A stretch of 64,000 nucleotides of DNA from a bacterium (GCA_029561455.1 JAKQIY010000030.1:248001-312000), one strand, 5' to 3'; counted from the first letter of the stretch, positions 19,001-27,356 are shown. Numbers and translations: made by a program. The notes: generated from the sequence alone by a model not told the origin.

Positions 19001-19854
19001 CAGAAAAGTTTAATCCAAGAGAACAAATAACTGGGTTTTTAGGATATACAAAAGGAAAGTTTAAATTTTCACCTCTTGATAATAATAGATGTGATTTAGT
19101 TTATAATAATTTTTCAGAAAGCATTAGGTTGTTTGAATCAAAACCAGCAAATATTGGCATCATTTCTTTAGCTAATAAAGCTAATTGTTTATCAGAACAA
19201 AAAATTCCAGCCGAACTGTGTGATGCTTGTATACTAGCACAAAAAGAAAAAATACCAATTTTAACTGATGATTATTTATACTTGAAAATGAATGAATTAG
19301 AAACTAAGAAGAAACATCCAGACTATTTTTCTTCATTGGCATTAATAAGAGTACTCTATGAAGAAGGAAAAATACAGTTTAGTGAGTATTTAGATTATTT
19401 TTGCTATCTGTCATTTTATCGTTTTAGATTTTTATCTTTAAATTCAGATGATATTGAAAATGCCGTTTTTGGTGTTGGGAAAATTAGGACAATTAATCCT
19501 GAGAATATTAGAAAATTTAATTTTTCACTTACTTTATCTGAAGAATATGGCGTTTCATTTCAAAATGCATTTTCTGTTGTTGGGTTTTTTTTTCATAAAG
19601 TTCTTATTGACGATACAATTTCATTTGATGCTACTGAAAAAATTTTTATTGAATTAATTGAAACACTCCCCCAAAAGTTTGATAAGATAACATTAGGGCA
19701 GATTCTTTTGAGAGGATGTATTTTCCTTATTGAAAAAGAGTTACCTAATTTCATTCTTTATCCTAATAATTCAATTCTCTTACAGAAAATTGAAAAATTA
19801 TTAAAAATAATTGACTTGTATAAACCAAAAGCAAAATTGTGGGTCCCAAATTAA
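16006..19854 (+). CDS. Putative defence protein: Mrr-like nuclease fold, helical repeats, C-terminal PIN-like domain
   Basis: A 1282-residue protein in very AT-rich DNA unlike its neighbours. Residues about 18-160 resemble an Mrr-like PD-(D/E)xK module: E24, YGNRGDGGNDGF with D51/D55, then YYQIYAP, where Q-x-Y stands in the place of Q/E-x-K. Residues about 170-830 are mostly helical with TPR-like units (DYEKACYFIETAIHLNPEGY). Residues about 955-1100 look like a PIN nuclease: FYIDGTSALFL (D962), CDACILAQ (D1073) and ILTDDYLYL (D1088/D1089). There is no signal peptide or NTPase motif. I do not recognise a described system. Composition and neighbours (toxin-antitoxin, PLD) suggest transfer and a stand-alone defence role; that is inference. 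A GAGGA site lies 11 bases before the ATG. Confidence 0.7.
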   Translation: MNAKDKNYLLLQFRDKIFTKNGTEYQTFFENIMEKTYPGFQRIRPYGNRGDGGNDGFRRNSGIYYQIYAPLEPKIYESKAAKKMKDNFKTLIIEWNDISPIIEYNFVFNDKYNGTTHDLERALSELKENNPSIQFSLFLAKDLEQVFISLDEDVILNLGFDIDSRKSIANGRKYLENVEVELDRENARIALKILENCKDIIHNLNNDDLILEYEILECRCLQKLEQIDKIKEKYENISIRYPKDPRPLLFLAEIYLFNKEFDKNRELLDNAAQIDNNHWLYLLEELIRKDHLGENVDISTINEKIFPDNSRIKASFYRLYAILLNHSGDYEKACYFIETAIHLNPEGYKNYSTKLSIFEINMISKLNNSQKIILTQQFLNEIEKVEKKFSEFGDILPRNQAFLNLKKLNSYYLQDNIKEMTIITQRTFELIFECYFDNLIDQLIVKLISSSELPNLSFNRLLIYLKNSNNNISDELAKELVIQFNLRNSLVMDGTKFFKEINKLRFVKLIEDISCKNYESIIKFIDRDIKFAVNIVNLFKNFPDLRRKILDTLPDNKNIQKNKLKLLCNYDEGNFETAFKILHEIDFTNMHFFECKQYLKIAQKMKAWDYEVIILDKLIEKEKDEKEIFYLKLQLSNAYYRSKQYIRSIDIGEELLKIDLHKKILSTKNKEILLSQTIQSCLERGNIDDKFLKKAQQVYEMLKFPESSFEFKVDIVAYLYLYNNEPQKALDSIIEGIKIRKRLTPVEYAKLYFILFLQIGKQIKYNYDSLTKVEDNTFIKLKNNDYWLFIGDDNELDAIKIEKKSPKYFQFINHQLGEKKFFDDISYSECHEDVIEYIFTIEKYVLWQCYQNFQKLAKANFLDGVKMVEVPDKEGTIDLHYLSNYFEDLDRKRRPIFEMYCKNKIPLAALTISEGSLLNAIGKIQNENHGFINSSTGSIDEFQKQKNIISKIINEKCSFYIDGTSALFLSEIGLIKTIYTFIQNIKVPNSVISFLLGVAEKFNPREQITGFLGYTKGKFKFSPLDNNRCDLVYNNFSESIRLFESKPANIGIISLANKANCLSEQKIPAELCDACILAQKEKIPILTDDYLYLKMNELETKKKHPDYFSSLALIRVLYEEGKIQFSEYLDYFCYLSFYRFRFLSLNSDDIENAVFGVGKIRTINPENIRKFNFSLTLSEEYGVSFQNAFSVVGFFFHKVLIDDTISFDATEKIFIELIETLPQKFDKITLGQILLRGCIFLIEKELPNFILYPNNSILLQKIEKLLKIIDLYKPKAKLWVPN

Positions 19855-19881
19855 TATTAATAATGAAGTATCCATCTGTGG

Positions 19882-20139
19882 CTAAAATTTTGTTTTGTCG
19901 GTACAGGCCGCGACCAGTTCTGACAATAAGAAAATTTTCCCCGGAATTCTTTGCCAGTTAAATTCAATATTATCATTTTTAAACAAATTGAATTTTAATT
20001 TTCTTAAAATCAATATCTCGCTATTCGACCAGTCTTTTATACATAGAAATACAATTGAATAATGCTTGTTTTTTTGCTCATTAATTATAATATTGCATAA
20101 TTCTGAATTAAAAATTATTATGCCGGCGCTGTTGACCAT
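19882..20139 (-). CDS. Small hypothetical protein or gene remnant
   Basis: 85 codons starting MVNSAGIIIFNSELC and ending ELVAACTDKTKF, AT-rich like the preceding gene and on the opposite strand. I recognise no family. It has no good Shine-Dalgarno and could be a leftover of a degraded gene at the island's edge. It is the only candidate in the 19855-20205 gap. Confidence 0.3.
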   Translation of the reverse strand: MVNSAGIIIFNSELCNIIINEQKNKHYSIVFLCIKDWSNSEILILRKLKFNLFKNDNIEFNWQRIPGKIFLLSELVAACTDKTKF

Positions 20140-20205
20140 TTTATAAGCAAAAGAACACTATACCGGCTGTATTGTGGCTGGAAACGGGTATTGAAAGGAT
20201 AGAGT

Positions 20206-21456
20206 ATGCAATTAGGGAAATATTCACTGGGGATTGGCGACCGGTTTTCGCAGCAGGGCAGGGCGCAGCTTGCCGCGTTGAGTCAGGCCCGAACCAACGG
20301 CGTGGATATTACGCCGGTGTGGAACAAATCCTTCCGCGAACACCAGATCATCCATTCGCAGCCCGGCGATACCCGTCGCGAGGCGGATCAGGCCGTACAA
20401 GCGCTGCAATGGCAAGCGCCTTATTTTGTCGACGCCGACCATATCAATTTAAAAACGGTCGACCTGTTTATAGATGCCTGTGATTTCTATACCCTGGATG
20501 TGGCAGATTATATCGGCCAGGAAGCGAATGATCAGGATGTGCAGGCCTTTGCCGACCGCTACAACAAATACATCGGCATGCTGCATATTCCCGGCATCGC
20601 CGATACGTTCCAGGTAACCGGTAAACTGCTCCTGGATATTGCGGAAAAATACCTGTATGCCGTCAAAGAAGCCGGACGTATATACCGCCACATTGCCGCC
20701 CGACGCGAAAACCGGCCTTTTGTCGTTGAAGTCTCTATGGACGAAACCGATACGCCGCAAACCCCGGTGGAATTGTTCTTTATCCTGGCCGCCATTGCTG
20801 ATGAAGGCATTCCGGCGCAAACTATTGCTCCCAAATTCTCCGGACGTTTTAACAAGGGTGTGGATTATGTTGGCGATATTAGCCGGTTCAGCAGGGAATT
20901 TGCCCAGGATATTGCAATTATTCAATATGTGTGTAAAAATTTCACCCTGCCGCATAATTTGAAACTGAGTGTTCATTCCGGCAGCGACAAGTTCTCTATT
21001 TACAAACCCATTGCCGCTGCATTAAAACAATTCGACGCCGGTCTGCATCTCAAAACCGCCGGCACCACCTGGCTGGAAGAACTGATCGGCCTGGCAATGG
21101 CCGGCGGTGAAGCGCTGGAGATCGCCAAAGTTGTCTATCGCCAGGCCTGGGAGCGGTATGATGAATTGTGTAAACCTTATGCAACGGTGATCGACATTCA
21201 TAAAGAATTCCTGCCCGATCCCGCACAGGTGGACAAGTGGGACAGCATTATGTATGCCGAATCCCTGCGGCATGTGCCGGGGAATAAACATTTTAATCCG
21301 CATTTCCGGCAATTGCTGCATGTGGGATACAAAGTAGCTGCCGAAATGGGCGCCGGGTATATAAATGCCCTGCAAAAGCACGAAGCGATCATTGCCGTCA
21401 ATGTTACGGAAAATCTTTATGACCGCCACATTAAACCATTGTTTATGGGCATTTAA
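20206..21456 (+). CDS. uxaE: Tagaturonate epimerase UxaE
   Basis: A 416-residue soluble enzyme of the UxaE family, which converts D-tagaturonate to D-fructuronate and so offers a one-step route in galacturonate use. Features matching the family are the opening GIGDRFSQQGRAQLAAL, the DADHINLKTVD segment, FVVEVSMDET, APKFSGRFNKGVDYVGD, and the metal/sugar-site stretch KLSVHSGSDKFSIY with HLKTAGTTWLEE. The ATG at 20206 follows GGATAGAGT. A nitroreductase gene follows 39 bp later. No other uronate genes are in the window, though exported glycosidases lie downstream. Confidence 0.88.
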   Translation: MQLGKYSLGIGDRFSQQGRAQLAALSQARTNGVDITPVWNKSFREHQIIHSQPGDTRREADQAVQALQWQAPYFVDADHINLKTVDLFIDACDFYTLDVADYIGQEANDQDVQAFADRYNKYIGMLHIPGIADTFQVTGKLLLDIAEKYLYAVKEAGRIYRHIAARRENRPFVVEVSMDETDTPQTPVELFFILAAIADEGIPAQTIAPKFSGRFNKGVDYVGDISRFSREFAQDIAIIQYVCKNFTLPHNLKLSVHSGSDKFSIYKPIAAALKQFDAGLHLKTAGTTWLEELIGLAMAGGEALEIAKVVYRQAWERYDELCKPYATVIDIHKEFLPDPAQVDKWDSIMYAESLRHVPGNKHFNPHFRQLLHVGYKVAAEMGAGYINALQKHEAIIAVNVTENLYDRHIKPLFMGI

Positions 21457-21495
21457 AATACATGTCAATTCATTGACTGATAAAAAGGATTAGAA

Positions 21496-22002
21496 ATGGA
21501 TTTTTTTTCAACCCTAGCAAACCGTTACAGCGTGCGCGCCTATCAAAACCGGCCGGTGGAAGATGAAAAATTACAGCGGGTGCTGGACGCCGCCCGGCTG
21601 GCGCCAACGGCTGTAAACAAACAGCCGTTTCGCCTGGTAGTCATGAATCCCAGGGGACATGAACAAGAACTGAATCGCGTTTATCACCGTGAATGGTTCG
21701 TGCAGGCCCCACTGGTGATCTGTATGTGCACCATTCCCGCCGAGGCGTGGAACCGCCGCGACGGGAAAAATTATGCGGATGTGGATGCAACGATTGCCAT
21801 GGATCATCTCATTCTGGCGGCAACGGAACTGGGGCTCGGCACCTGCTGGGTTGGCGCTTTCGATCCGGACGCGGCCAAACAAGTGTTTGCCCTTGCCCCG
21901 GGTTGGGAGCCGTTGATCATGACTCCCCTGGGGTATCCGGCAGATCAGCCACGTCTTAAAACCCGCAAATCCCTTACGGATCTGGTGAACTTTATTGAAT
22001 AA
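21496..22002 (+). CDS. Nitroreductase-family FMN oxidoreductase
   Basis: 168 residues with the classical nitroreductase opening RYSVRAYQNRPVEDEKLQ, the FMN-contacting ARLAPTAVNKQPFRLVV, and the C-terminal LGLGTCWVGAF and GYPADQP segments. Members reduce nitro groups, flavins or quinones with NAD(P)H; the natural substrate here is unknown. An AGGA Shine-Dalgarno precedes the ATG. It lies 39 bp after uxaE on the same strand, so co-transcription is likely, though a functional link is not obvious. Confidence 0.92.
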   Translation: MDFFSTLANRYSVRAYQNRPVEDEKLQRVLDAARLAPTAVNKQPFRLVVMNPRGHEQELNRVYHREWFVQAPLVICMCTIPAEAWNRRDGKNYADVDATIAMDHLILAATELGLGTCWVGAFDPDAAKQVFALAPGWEPLIMTPLGYPADQPRLKTRKSLTDLVNFIE

Positions 22003-22072
22003 ATTATGTTATCAACGGTTGTTTCAAAAATTACTGCCAGGGGTTTTTGTATTTAATTCTAAGAATCAATTG

Positions 22073-22106
22073 CCGGTTAATATACGATGTATGTATAGTT
22101 AACCGG
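22073..22106. repeat. Inverted repeat CCGGTTAA/TTAACCGG
   Basis: Eight-base perfect arms continue inward as TATAC/GTATA with one bulge. It lies between the nitroreductase stop and the CDP-alcohol transferase start. No T-run follows, so an operator or mRNA structure is as likely as a terminator. Confidence 0.45.
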
Positions 22107-22245
22107 ATAATTACAAAAGAATTATGAAACAATGAGCGTTTCTTTTCGTTATAAAGGAGAATTCGGTTTTCCTGATTAATATTTTCTGTAGCCGATAATG
22201 GTTATATATAAGTTTAATTTTTTTGAATTAATAATGGGGTAGAAT

Positions 22246-22857
22246 ATGTCCGATACACCAAATGGAATTATCCCGGTTAAACTTGAACGCTGGTTCTGCC
22301 GTAACCTGGAAAAAATAACCGGCAGCATTGCTGCAACCGGTATAACACCCAACACTATTACAATCCTCAGTTTGTTATTGGGATTGCTGGCCGGCCTGTT
22401 TTTATGGCATGGCCGGTTCGGCTGGGCCTTAGTTTTTGGTTTTTTTATGGCGGTCGCCGATGTTCTCGACGGTCAACTTGCCGTGCTCACCAATCAGAAA
22501 AGTCGATTTGGGGGAATCCTGGATTCAACCATCGACCGCTATAATGAGGCGTTTTTACTAATTGGTTTGGGCGGGCATTTTTATTTTTCCGGTCAGGCAG
22601 CAGGAATCTGGGTGCTGGCATTAATCATGATCGGCTCATTTAACGTAAGTTATGTCAAAGCCCGCGCCGAAGGAGCCGGTATGGATTGCCCGGTGGGTTT
22701 GTTGCAACGCTCCGAAAGACTGGTATTGATAGCCATCGGCATTATCTTCCGGGGATGGGTTTTGCACATTATTTTATTGTTTCTAGCCGTCATGACCCAG
22801 GTTACCGTTATACAGCGGTTGCTCTATGTTGCAAAAGTTGATAAAATTGAGGTATAA
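22246..22857 (+). CDS. CDP-alcohol phosphatidyltransferase family membrane enzyme
   Basis: A 203-residue multi-pass membrane protein. The CDP-OH-P signature D-x2-D-G-x2-A-R-x8-G-x3-D-x3-D is present as D72, D75, G76, A79, then V80 in place of arginine, G89, D93 and D97. All metal-binding aspartates are kept, so activity is plausible. The family transfers a phosphoalcohol from a CDP-linked donor to an alcohol acceptor, making phosphatidylinositol-phosphate, phosphatidylglycerol-phosphate and related lipids; the substrate is not clear here. It stands alone with gaps of about 240 and 310 bp on either side. Confidence 0.9.
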   Translation: MSDTPNGIIPVKLERWFCRNLEKITGSIAATGITPNTITILSLLLGLLAGLFLWHGRFGWALVFGFFMAVADVLDGQLAVLTNQKSRFGGILDSTIDRYNEAFLLIGLGGHFYFSGQAAGIWVLALIMIGSFNVSYVKARAEGAGMDCPVGLLQRSERLVLIAIGIIFRGWVLHIILLFLAVMTQVTVIQRLLYVAKVDKIEV

Positions 22858-23171
22858 CAATAAAGCCAGTCCGGTAACGAAAATATAAAATTTTCTAAAC
22901 GATCACACTCCGGTTTCGGAAATTATAGAGTTATTGGGAAACAGTAAACAATTGACCAGATAATATTCTGAGGTTTGACAAGGATTTGTTTGAAATTTAT
23001 TTTAAATTTTGTAAATTAATAACTTTAGTTTATTTTATTAAAATGTAGTGGAAAGTTTTTTCGTTTCAGGCAAGATAGCAGATCTTGATGTCTTGATATG
23101 ATCGTCGGCAGTAATAGAGATCAGTCAAGACATTGTTTTATAATAACATTCAGGATTTCAGGCGATAATTT
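22858..23171 (+). promoter_or_regulatory. Gene-free 314-bp region with a possible promoter
   Basis: TTGACA at 22975-22980 with a 17-base spacer to TATTTT at 22998-23003 is the best promoter candidate for the following gene. It would give a leader of about 160 bases. Nothing else is recognised. Confidence 0.35.
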
Positions 23172-24302
23172 ATGGCGATTATGGTACCGCGTTCGGTTAC
23201 AGGTGTGCAAATAACCAGGTTCAGCTTTATGCTCCTGGTATTCAGTTGGTTTTTGGCTTTATCCCAGCCATGTTTTGCTGCAGAAAAAGAGGGTTATTTT
23301 TTTTATCACGGACTTTGTTATGGCAGCGAATCGAATATCCACCCGGTTCGGTTGATTATTAATGGCGGGTTCGGGATCATGCAGATGGATAACCGCGATA
23401 ATCATTTAAAGAGTATTGATTTTAAAAATGGCGTCGATAACCTGTGGATGAATCTTAAAGACCCGGTGAAAGCCATAGAACAGGATGGCTGGAATGACTT
23501 TATTATGACCCAGGTTGTCCCGATCAGCGTTGACAGAAAACAAGCTTATTACTGGCCCAATTATACCCAGCATCTTATCGGCGGGGGCATGAGTTATAGA
23601 ATGATTGAAGAGTGGTACCGCTGGCATCATGTTGGCCATCCGCGCCTGGCGTCTTTTATTACTCTTAACGTTTACCATTTTTTAAATGAAGTTGTGGAAA
23701 CCAGTGATTTCGTTGGCTATAATGTCGATCCAATAGCCGATATATATATATTTAATCCATTAGGTATGGTCATGTTCAGCAGCGACAGAGTTTGCCGGTT
23801 TTTCAGCAATACGCTGAATATGGCGGATTGGTCCTATCAGCCGTCGCTGGACCCATTTTCCGGGATACTGGAGAATAATGGTCAAAATTTTGTGATGAAA
23901 TATAAAATTAAAAAGAGTTACAAGTGGAGTTTGTTTTATCATTGGGGAACTCATGCTGAGGTGGGCGCCTCTTTTGAACGGGCGAATGGCGATTGCATAT
24001 CTTTCGGTACCGGGATGACCGCCAAGGGACTGGTAAACATCAGTGAAAGCGAAAATGTCCGCCGTCTCACCGCCGACCTGGTATTGACCGCCGGGCTGTT
24101 TTATGATCGCAATAATTCTCTGCTCGCCTCGCTGCTCTATTCACAAACCCAGGATTACCGGGCGCGATTGAATATTTATCCGGGAGTGGTTAAAATCGGT
24201 AAATTTTCACCGGGATTCTTTATGTCGCTCGATCATGAAAATAAACCCAGTATCGGCATCAATTTCAGGTTGATCCCGCTTGGCCTGGCGCGGGTTTTCT
24301 GA
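23172..24302 (+). CDS. Exported protein of unknown function (possibly DUF3943-like)
   Basis: 376 residues with a signal peptide (hydrophobic SFMLLVFSWFLALSQPCFAA, cleaved near residue 37). The mature part alternates aromatic and polar residues like an outer-membrane or membrane-associated beta protein and ends in a phenylalanine. The middle (LIGGGMSYRMIEEWYR; LNEVVETSDFVGYNVDP; IADIYIFNPLGMVMF) recalls the layout of DUF3943-type proteins, with a helix followed by an acidic segment and then DI-x-NP-G. That is pattern memory, not a search. No enzyme motif is seen. It stands alone between the lipid transferase and a glycosidase. Confidence 0.6.
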   Translation: MAIMVPRSVTGVQITRFSFMLLVFSWFLALSQPCFAAEKEGYFFYHGLCYGSESNIHPVRLIINGGFGIMQMDNRDNHLKSIDFKNGVDNLWMNLKDPVKAIEQDGWNDFIMTQVVPISVDRKQAYYWPNYTQHLIGGGMSYRMIEEWYRWHHVGHPRLASFITLNVYHFLNEVVETSDFVGYNVDPIADIYIFNPLGMVMFSSDRVCRFFSNTLNMADWSYQPSLDPFSGILENNGQNFVMKYKIKKSYKWSLFYHWGTHAEVGASFERANGDCISFGTGMTAKGLVNISESENVRRLTADLVLTAGLFYDRNNSLLASLLYSQTQDYRARLNIYPGVVKIGKFSPGFFMSLDHENKPSIGINFRLIPLGLARVF

Positions 24303-24382
24303 ACATAAGCAAGCTGATATTGTTATTTATTTTTTGCTGTCTGAAAATTATTTTCTAAATTGCCGGAATTTATTATATTACT

Positions 24383-24409
24383 TTGACTAGTTTTACATGT
24401 CTGTATAAT
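24383..24409 (+). promoter_or_regulatory. Promoter of the clan-A glycosidase gene
   Basis: TTGACT and a perfect TATAAT (24404-24409) separated by 15-16 bases, about 28 bp before the ATG. A GGAAGG Shine-Dalgarno follows. The spacer is slightly short. Confidence 0.5.
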
Positions 24410-24437
24410 ACAATCATAAAACTATCGGGAAGGCAAT

Positions 24438-25889
24438 ATGAAAAAATTTTTATTGCTGTATATCATGTTTTTGTGCGGGCCATTATATTCCCGGCCAATT
24501 CAACTCCATCCTGAAAATCCTCATTACCTGCTGTACAAAGATAAACCGGCAATCCTCATCACCTCCGGCGAACATTACGGTTCGGTCATTAACCTGGATT
24601 TTGATTATGTAAAATACCTGCAAACCCTGGCTCAAGACGGTTTGAATTATACCCGTATTTTCACCGGCGCTTACCTGGAAAGGGTCGGCAGTTTCGGCAT
24701 TGAAAAAAACACCCTGGCGCCAAAAGCCAACCGGGCGCTGGTTCCCTGGGCCAGGAGCGCAACGCCGGGTTACATCAATGGCGGCAATAAGTTTGATCTC
24801 ACGCAGTGGGATACGGCATACTTCCAACGCTTGAAAGATTTTATCAGCCAGGCGGAAAAATATGATATTATAGTGGAAGTGACCCTGTTTTCTTCAATTT
24901 ATACCAACGATTACTGGGTCTACAGTCCCTTGTATCATGGCAATAATATCAATGCCACCGATTCGGTGGCGCACCAGCAGGCGCAGACTCCGGCAAACGG
25001 GAATTTAATGTCCTTCCAGGAAGCTATGGTGCGCAAGCTGGTGGAGGAATTGAACGGGTTTGATAATGTCTTTTATGAAATTCAAAATGAACCCTGGTCA
25101 GATCAGACGGTACAGGCGCTGATCCTCAATCCCTATGACCTCGATACCGGAGTGAACTGGAATAAGCGCACCCATCTGGCCACTCCCGCCTCGCTGCAAT
25201 GGCAGGAGCGGATCGCTGCGGTCATAACGGAAACTGAAGCCGGGTTGGAGAATAAGCATCTGATTGCACAAAATTTCTGCAATTATAAATATCCAGTTGA
25301 TAATGTGACCCCGGCCGTCTCGATCATCAATTTCCATTACGCCTGGCCGGAAGCGGTGTACTGGAATTACGGCTATGACCGGGTTATCAGTTTTGACGAG
25401 TCCGGCTTCTCCGGCAATTCAGATGATGTATACCGCAGACAGGCATGGAATTTTATCCTGGCGGGCGGCGGGATATTTAATAACCTGGATTACTCTTTTT
25501 ACCCCGGTTGCGAATATGGCAGTGGTGTTAATAATGCTCCCGGCGGCGGCAACGCGGTTTTTCGCGCCCAGTTGAAAATATTGCGGGAATTCATTGCCGA
25601 TTTCAATTTTATTGCTATGAAACCTGATTTTGAGGTCATTGTTTTGTCGCCCGGTGTGGTATCCCGCGCCTTGTCCGAACCCGGCAGGCAGTACGCCATA
25701 TATCTGGATGGTGGCGCACACTGTAATGTAACGCTAAATTTACCGTCCGGCTCTTTTCAGGCAGAATGGCTGGATACCAAAACCGGCCGGGTGACCGGCG
25801 TTGAACAGCTGGAACATAAAGGCGGAAGAATTACACTAAAAAGCCCGGAATACGAGCAGGATATAGCGCTGCGCATTCTTGCCAGGTGA
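24438..25889 (+). CDS. Exported clan GH-A glycoside hydrolase
   Basis: 483 residues with a signal peptide (about 1-18). The catalytic domain is a TIM-barrel glycosidase of clan A: the acid/base site is FYEIQNEPW (E218 in the NEP motif) and the likely nucleophile is FDESGF (E321), the spacing typical of GH5-like families. A small beta domain follows (QYAIYLDGG...VTLNLPSGSF...AEWLDTKTG), of the kind often found after DUF4038-like or GH140-like barrels. Substrate cannot be told. It is the first of several exported glycosidases in the next 18 kb. Confidence 0.82.
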   Translation: MKKFLLLYIMFLCGPLYSRPIQLHPENPHYLLYKDKPAILITSGEHYGSVINLDFDYVKYLQTLAQDGLNYTRIFTGAYLERVGSFGIEKNTLAPKANRALVPWARSATPGYINGGNKFDLTQWDTAYFQRLKDFISQAEKYDIIVEVTLFSSIYTNDYWVYSPLYHGNNINATDSVAHQQAQTPANGNLMSFQEAMVRKLVEELNGFDNVFYEIQNEPWSDQTVQALILNPYDLDTGVNWNKRTHLATPASLQWQERIAAVITETEAGLENKHLIAQNFCNYKYPVDNVTPAVSIINFHYAWPEAVYWNYGYDRVISFDESGFSGNSDDVYRRQAWNFILAGGGIFNNLDYSFYPGCEYGSGVNNAPGGGNAVFRAQLKILREFIADFNFIAMKPDFEVIVLSPGVVSRALSEPGRQYAIYLDGGAHCNVTLNLPSGSFQAEWLDTKTGRVTGVEQLEHKGGRITLKSPEYEQDIALRILAR

Positions 25890-25960
25890 AATAAAGCTGA
25901 ACCTGTATATTGAGTAAATGGCATGATTTGGATATAATGAAATTTTACCGTTTTCCCTTT

Positions 25961-26025
25961 CTTGAAAGCTGTTTCAAGATTTTAAGTGTATATAATTATA
26001 AGACTTGAAGAACTGTTTGTTCAAG
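25961..26025. promoter_or_regulatory. Promoter flanked by two CTTGAA...TTCAAG inverted repeats
   Basis: CTTGAAA-GCTG-TTTCAAG at 25961-25978 and CTTGAA-(10)-TTCAAG at 26004-26025 lie on either side of TATAAT (25991-25996). The same half-site sequence in both suggests a two-site operator for the permease gene; the first repeat could also be a weak terminator of the glycosidase gene. Confidence 0.45.
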
Positions 26026-26104
26026 ATCCGGTTTAACCCGTTGTCTGACTAGTTATGTTATGTTGCCAATCGCCGTTGAGGTTTTAAATCGTGGACGTTA
26101 ATTT

Positions 26105-27139
26105 ATGAAAGTGTCGTCTTTTTTTCAGATCTCGGTTCTCACCATATTGTTTTTTTACATTTTACTAGTTGGCCGTGACTTGCTCATTCCTTTTTTTCTG
26201 GCTTTGATAATCTGGTACCTGGTCAACAGTCTTGCTTTTATCTGCCAAAAAATGACACTATTTCACCGGCAATTATCGTTACCGTTATGTAAAATTTTAT
26301 CGGCTCTCATTGTTGCAGCAATGCTTTCTTTACTGGCATACCTGGTCAGTAAAAATGTTACCGATGTCGTTACTCTGGCGCCGGTTTACCAAAAGAAATT
26401 AACGGCGCTTTTGTTCAGGGGCCTGGCATTGGCCGGTCTGCATAATCAACCGAGCTTGAACCAGGTATTTAGTATAATTGATATTGGCAGTCTTGCAAGT
26501 CAGCTTGCACACGTGATCACCGGTTTTATCAGCAATACCGGCATTATTTTAGTCTACCTGTTTTTTTTATTTATGGAACAAAAAAGTTTCAGCGTTAAAT
26601 ACCTGGCCTTGATTGACCACTCCCGGAAACAACAGGATATTTTAAAGATAATCGATAAAATTAATCATGAAATAAGAGTTTATATCGGCGTCAAGTCTTT
26701 GATCAGCGCGATAACGGCTTTTCTCTGCTACCTTGTCATGATTTCACAAAAACTGGACCTGGCTGAATTTTGGGCGATTTTAATTTTTGTTCTCAATTTT
26801 ATACCCACGGTCGGTTCCCTGGTTGCCAATATAATGCCCTTGATGTTTGCGCTGATCCAGTTTGACTCGGCTTTACCGGTGGTCATTATTGGAGTTGGTA
26901 TTTTTTTAACAGATTTTTTAATTGGCAATTTTCTTGATCCCCGCCTGATGGGCGAAAAATTGAACCTGAGCCCCCTGGCAATTATCCTGTCATTAGCATT
27001 GTGGAGTGAAATATGGGGTATAGCCGGTATGATATTATGTATTCCATTAACGGTGATTTTTATGATTGTGTTCTCCCATTTTCCACAAACCAGGTCGTTG
27101 GCGATTTTACTTTCACGCGACGGCAAGATTGTTGCCTGA
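26105..27139 (+). CDS. AI-2E family (TqsA/PerM-type) permease, first of a tandem pair
   Basis: A 344-residue multi-pass membrane protein of the AI-2E transporter family. Typical features are an N-terminal helix pair around RDLLIPFFLALIIWYLVNS, a central ISNTGIILVYLFFLFMEQ helix, INHEIRVYIGVKSLISAIT, the family signature ILNFIPTVGSLVANIMP (written VLNFIPTVGSLVANIMP here), and FLDPRLMGEKLNLSPLAII near the end. Members export autoinducer-2, sodium/protons or unknown solutes, and the name should not be taken as proof of AI-2 transport. The next gene is a close paralog, so this is a tandem duplication. Confidence 0.92.
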   Translation: MKVSSFFQISVLTILFFYILLVGRDLLIPFFLALIIWYLVNSLAFICQKMTLFHRQLSLPLCKILSALIVAAMLSLLAYLVSKNVTDVVTLAPVYQKKLTALLFRGLALAGLHNQPSLNQVFSIIDIGSLASQLAHVITGFISNTGIILVYLFFLFMEQKSFSVKYLALIDHSRKQQDILKIIDKINHEIRVYIGVKSLISAITAFLCYLVMISQKLDLAEFWAILIFVLNFIPTVGSLVANIMPLMFALIQFDSALPVVIIGVGIFLTDFLIGNFLDPRLMGEKLNLSPLAIILSLALWSEIWGIAGMILCIPLTVIFMIVFSHFPQTRSLAILLSRDGKIVA

Positions 27140-27271
27140 TTAATGCAATCGGTCAATTACTATTCAGCCGAAAAAATAGATGGCAAACAGAAAAATAACC
27201 CACCGGCTCTAGATTATTTCTTTATTTACTGTGTGATAATTTTTTGTATATTATAAATCAGAAAATAAACA

Positions 27272-27322
27272 AACTGTGAGACAGTTGAGTCCAGATCGTA
27301 CATGACAGATCATGTATTCTGG
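27272..27322 (+). repeat. Two inverted repeats in the leader of the second permease
   Basis: AACTGT-GAG-ACAGTT at 27272-27286 is followed by a longer two-step palindrome at 27291-27322: outer CCAGA/TCTGG and inner TACATGA-CAGA-TCATGTA. No T-run follows. They could be operators or leader hairpins; the first permease has a different arrangement. Confidence 0.5.
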
Positions 27323-27356
27323 TCTTAAATAAAACCTGAAATCAGGATGGAGTAAA

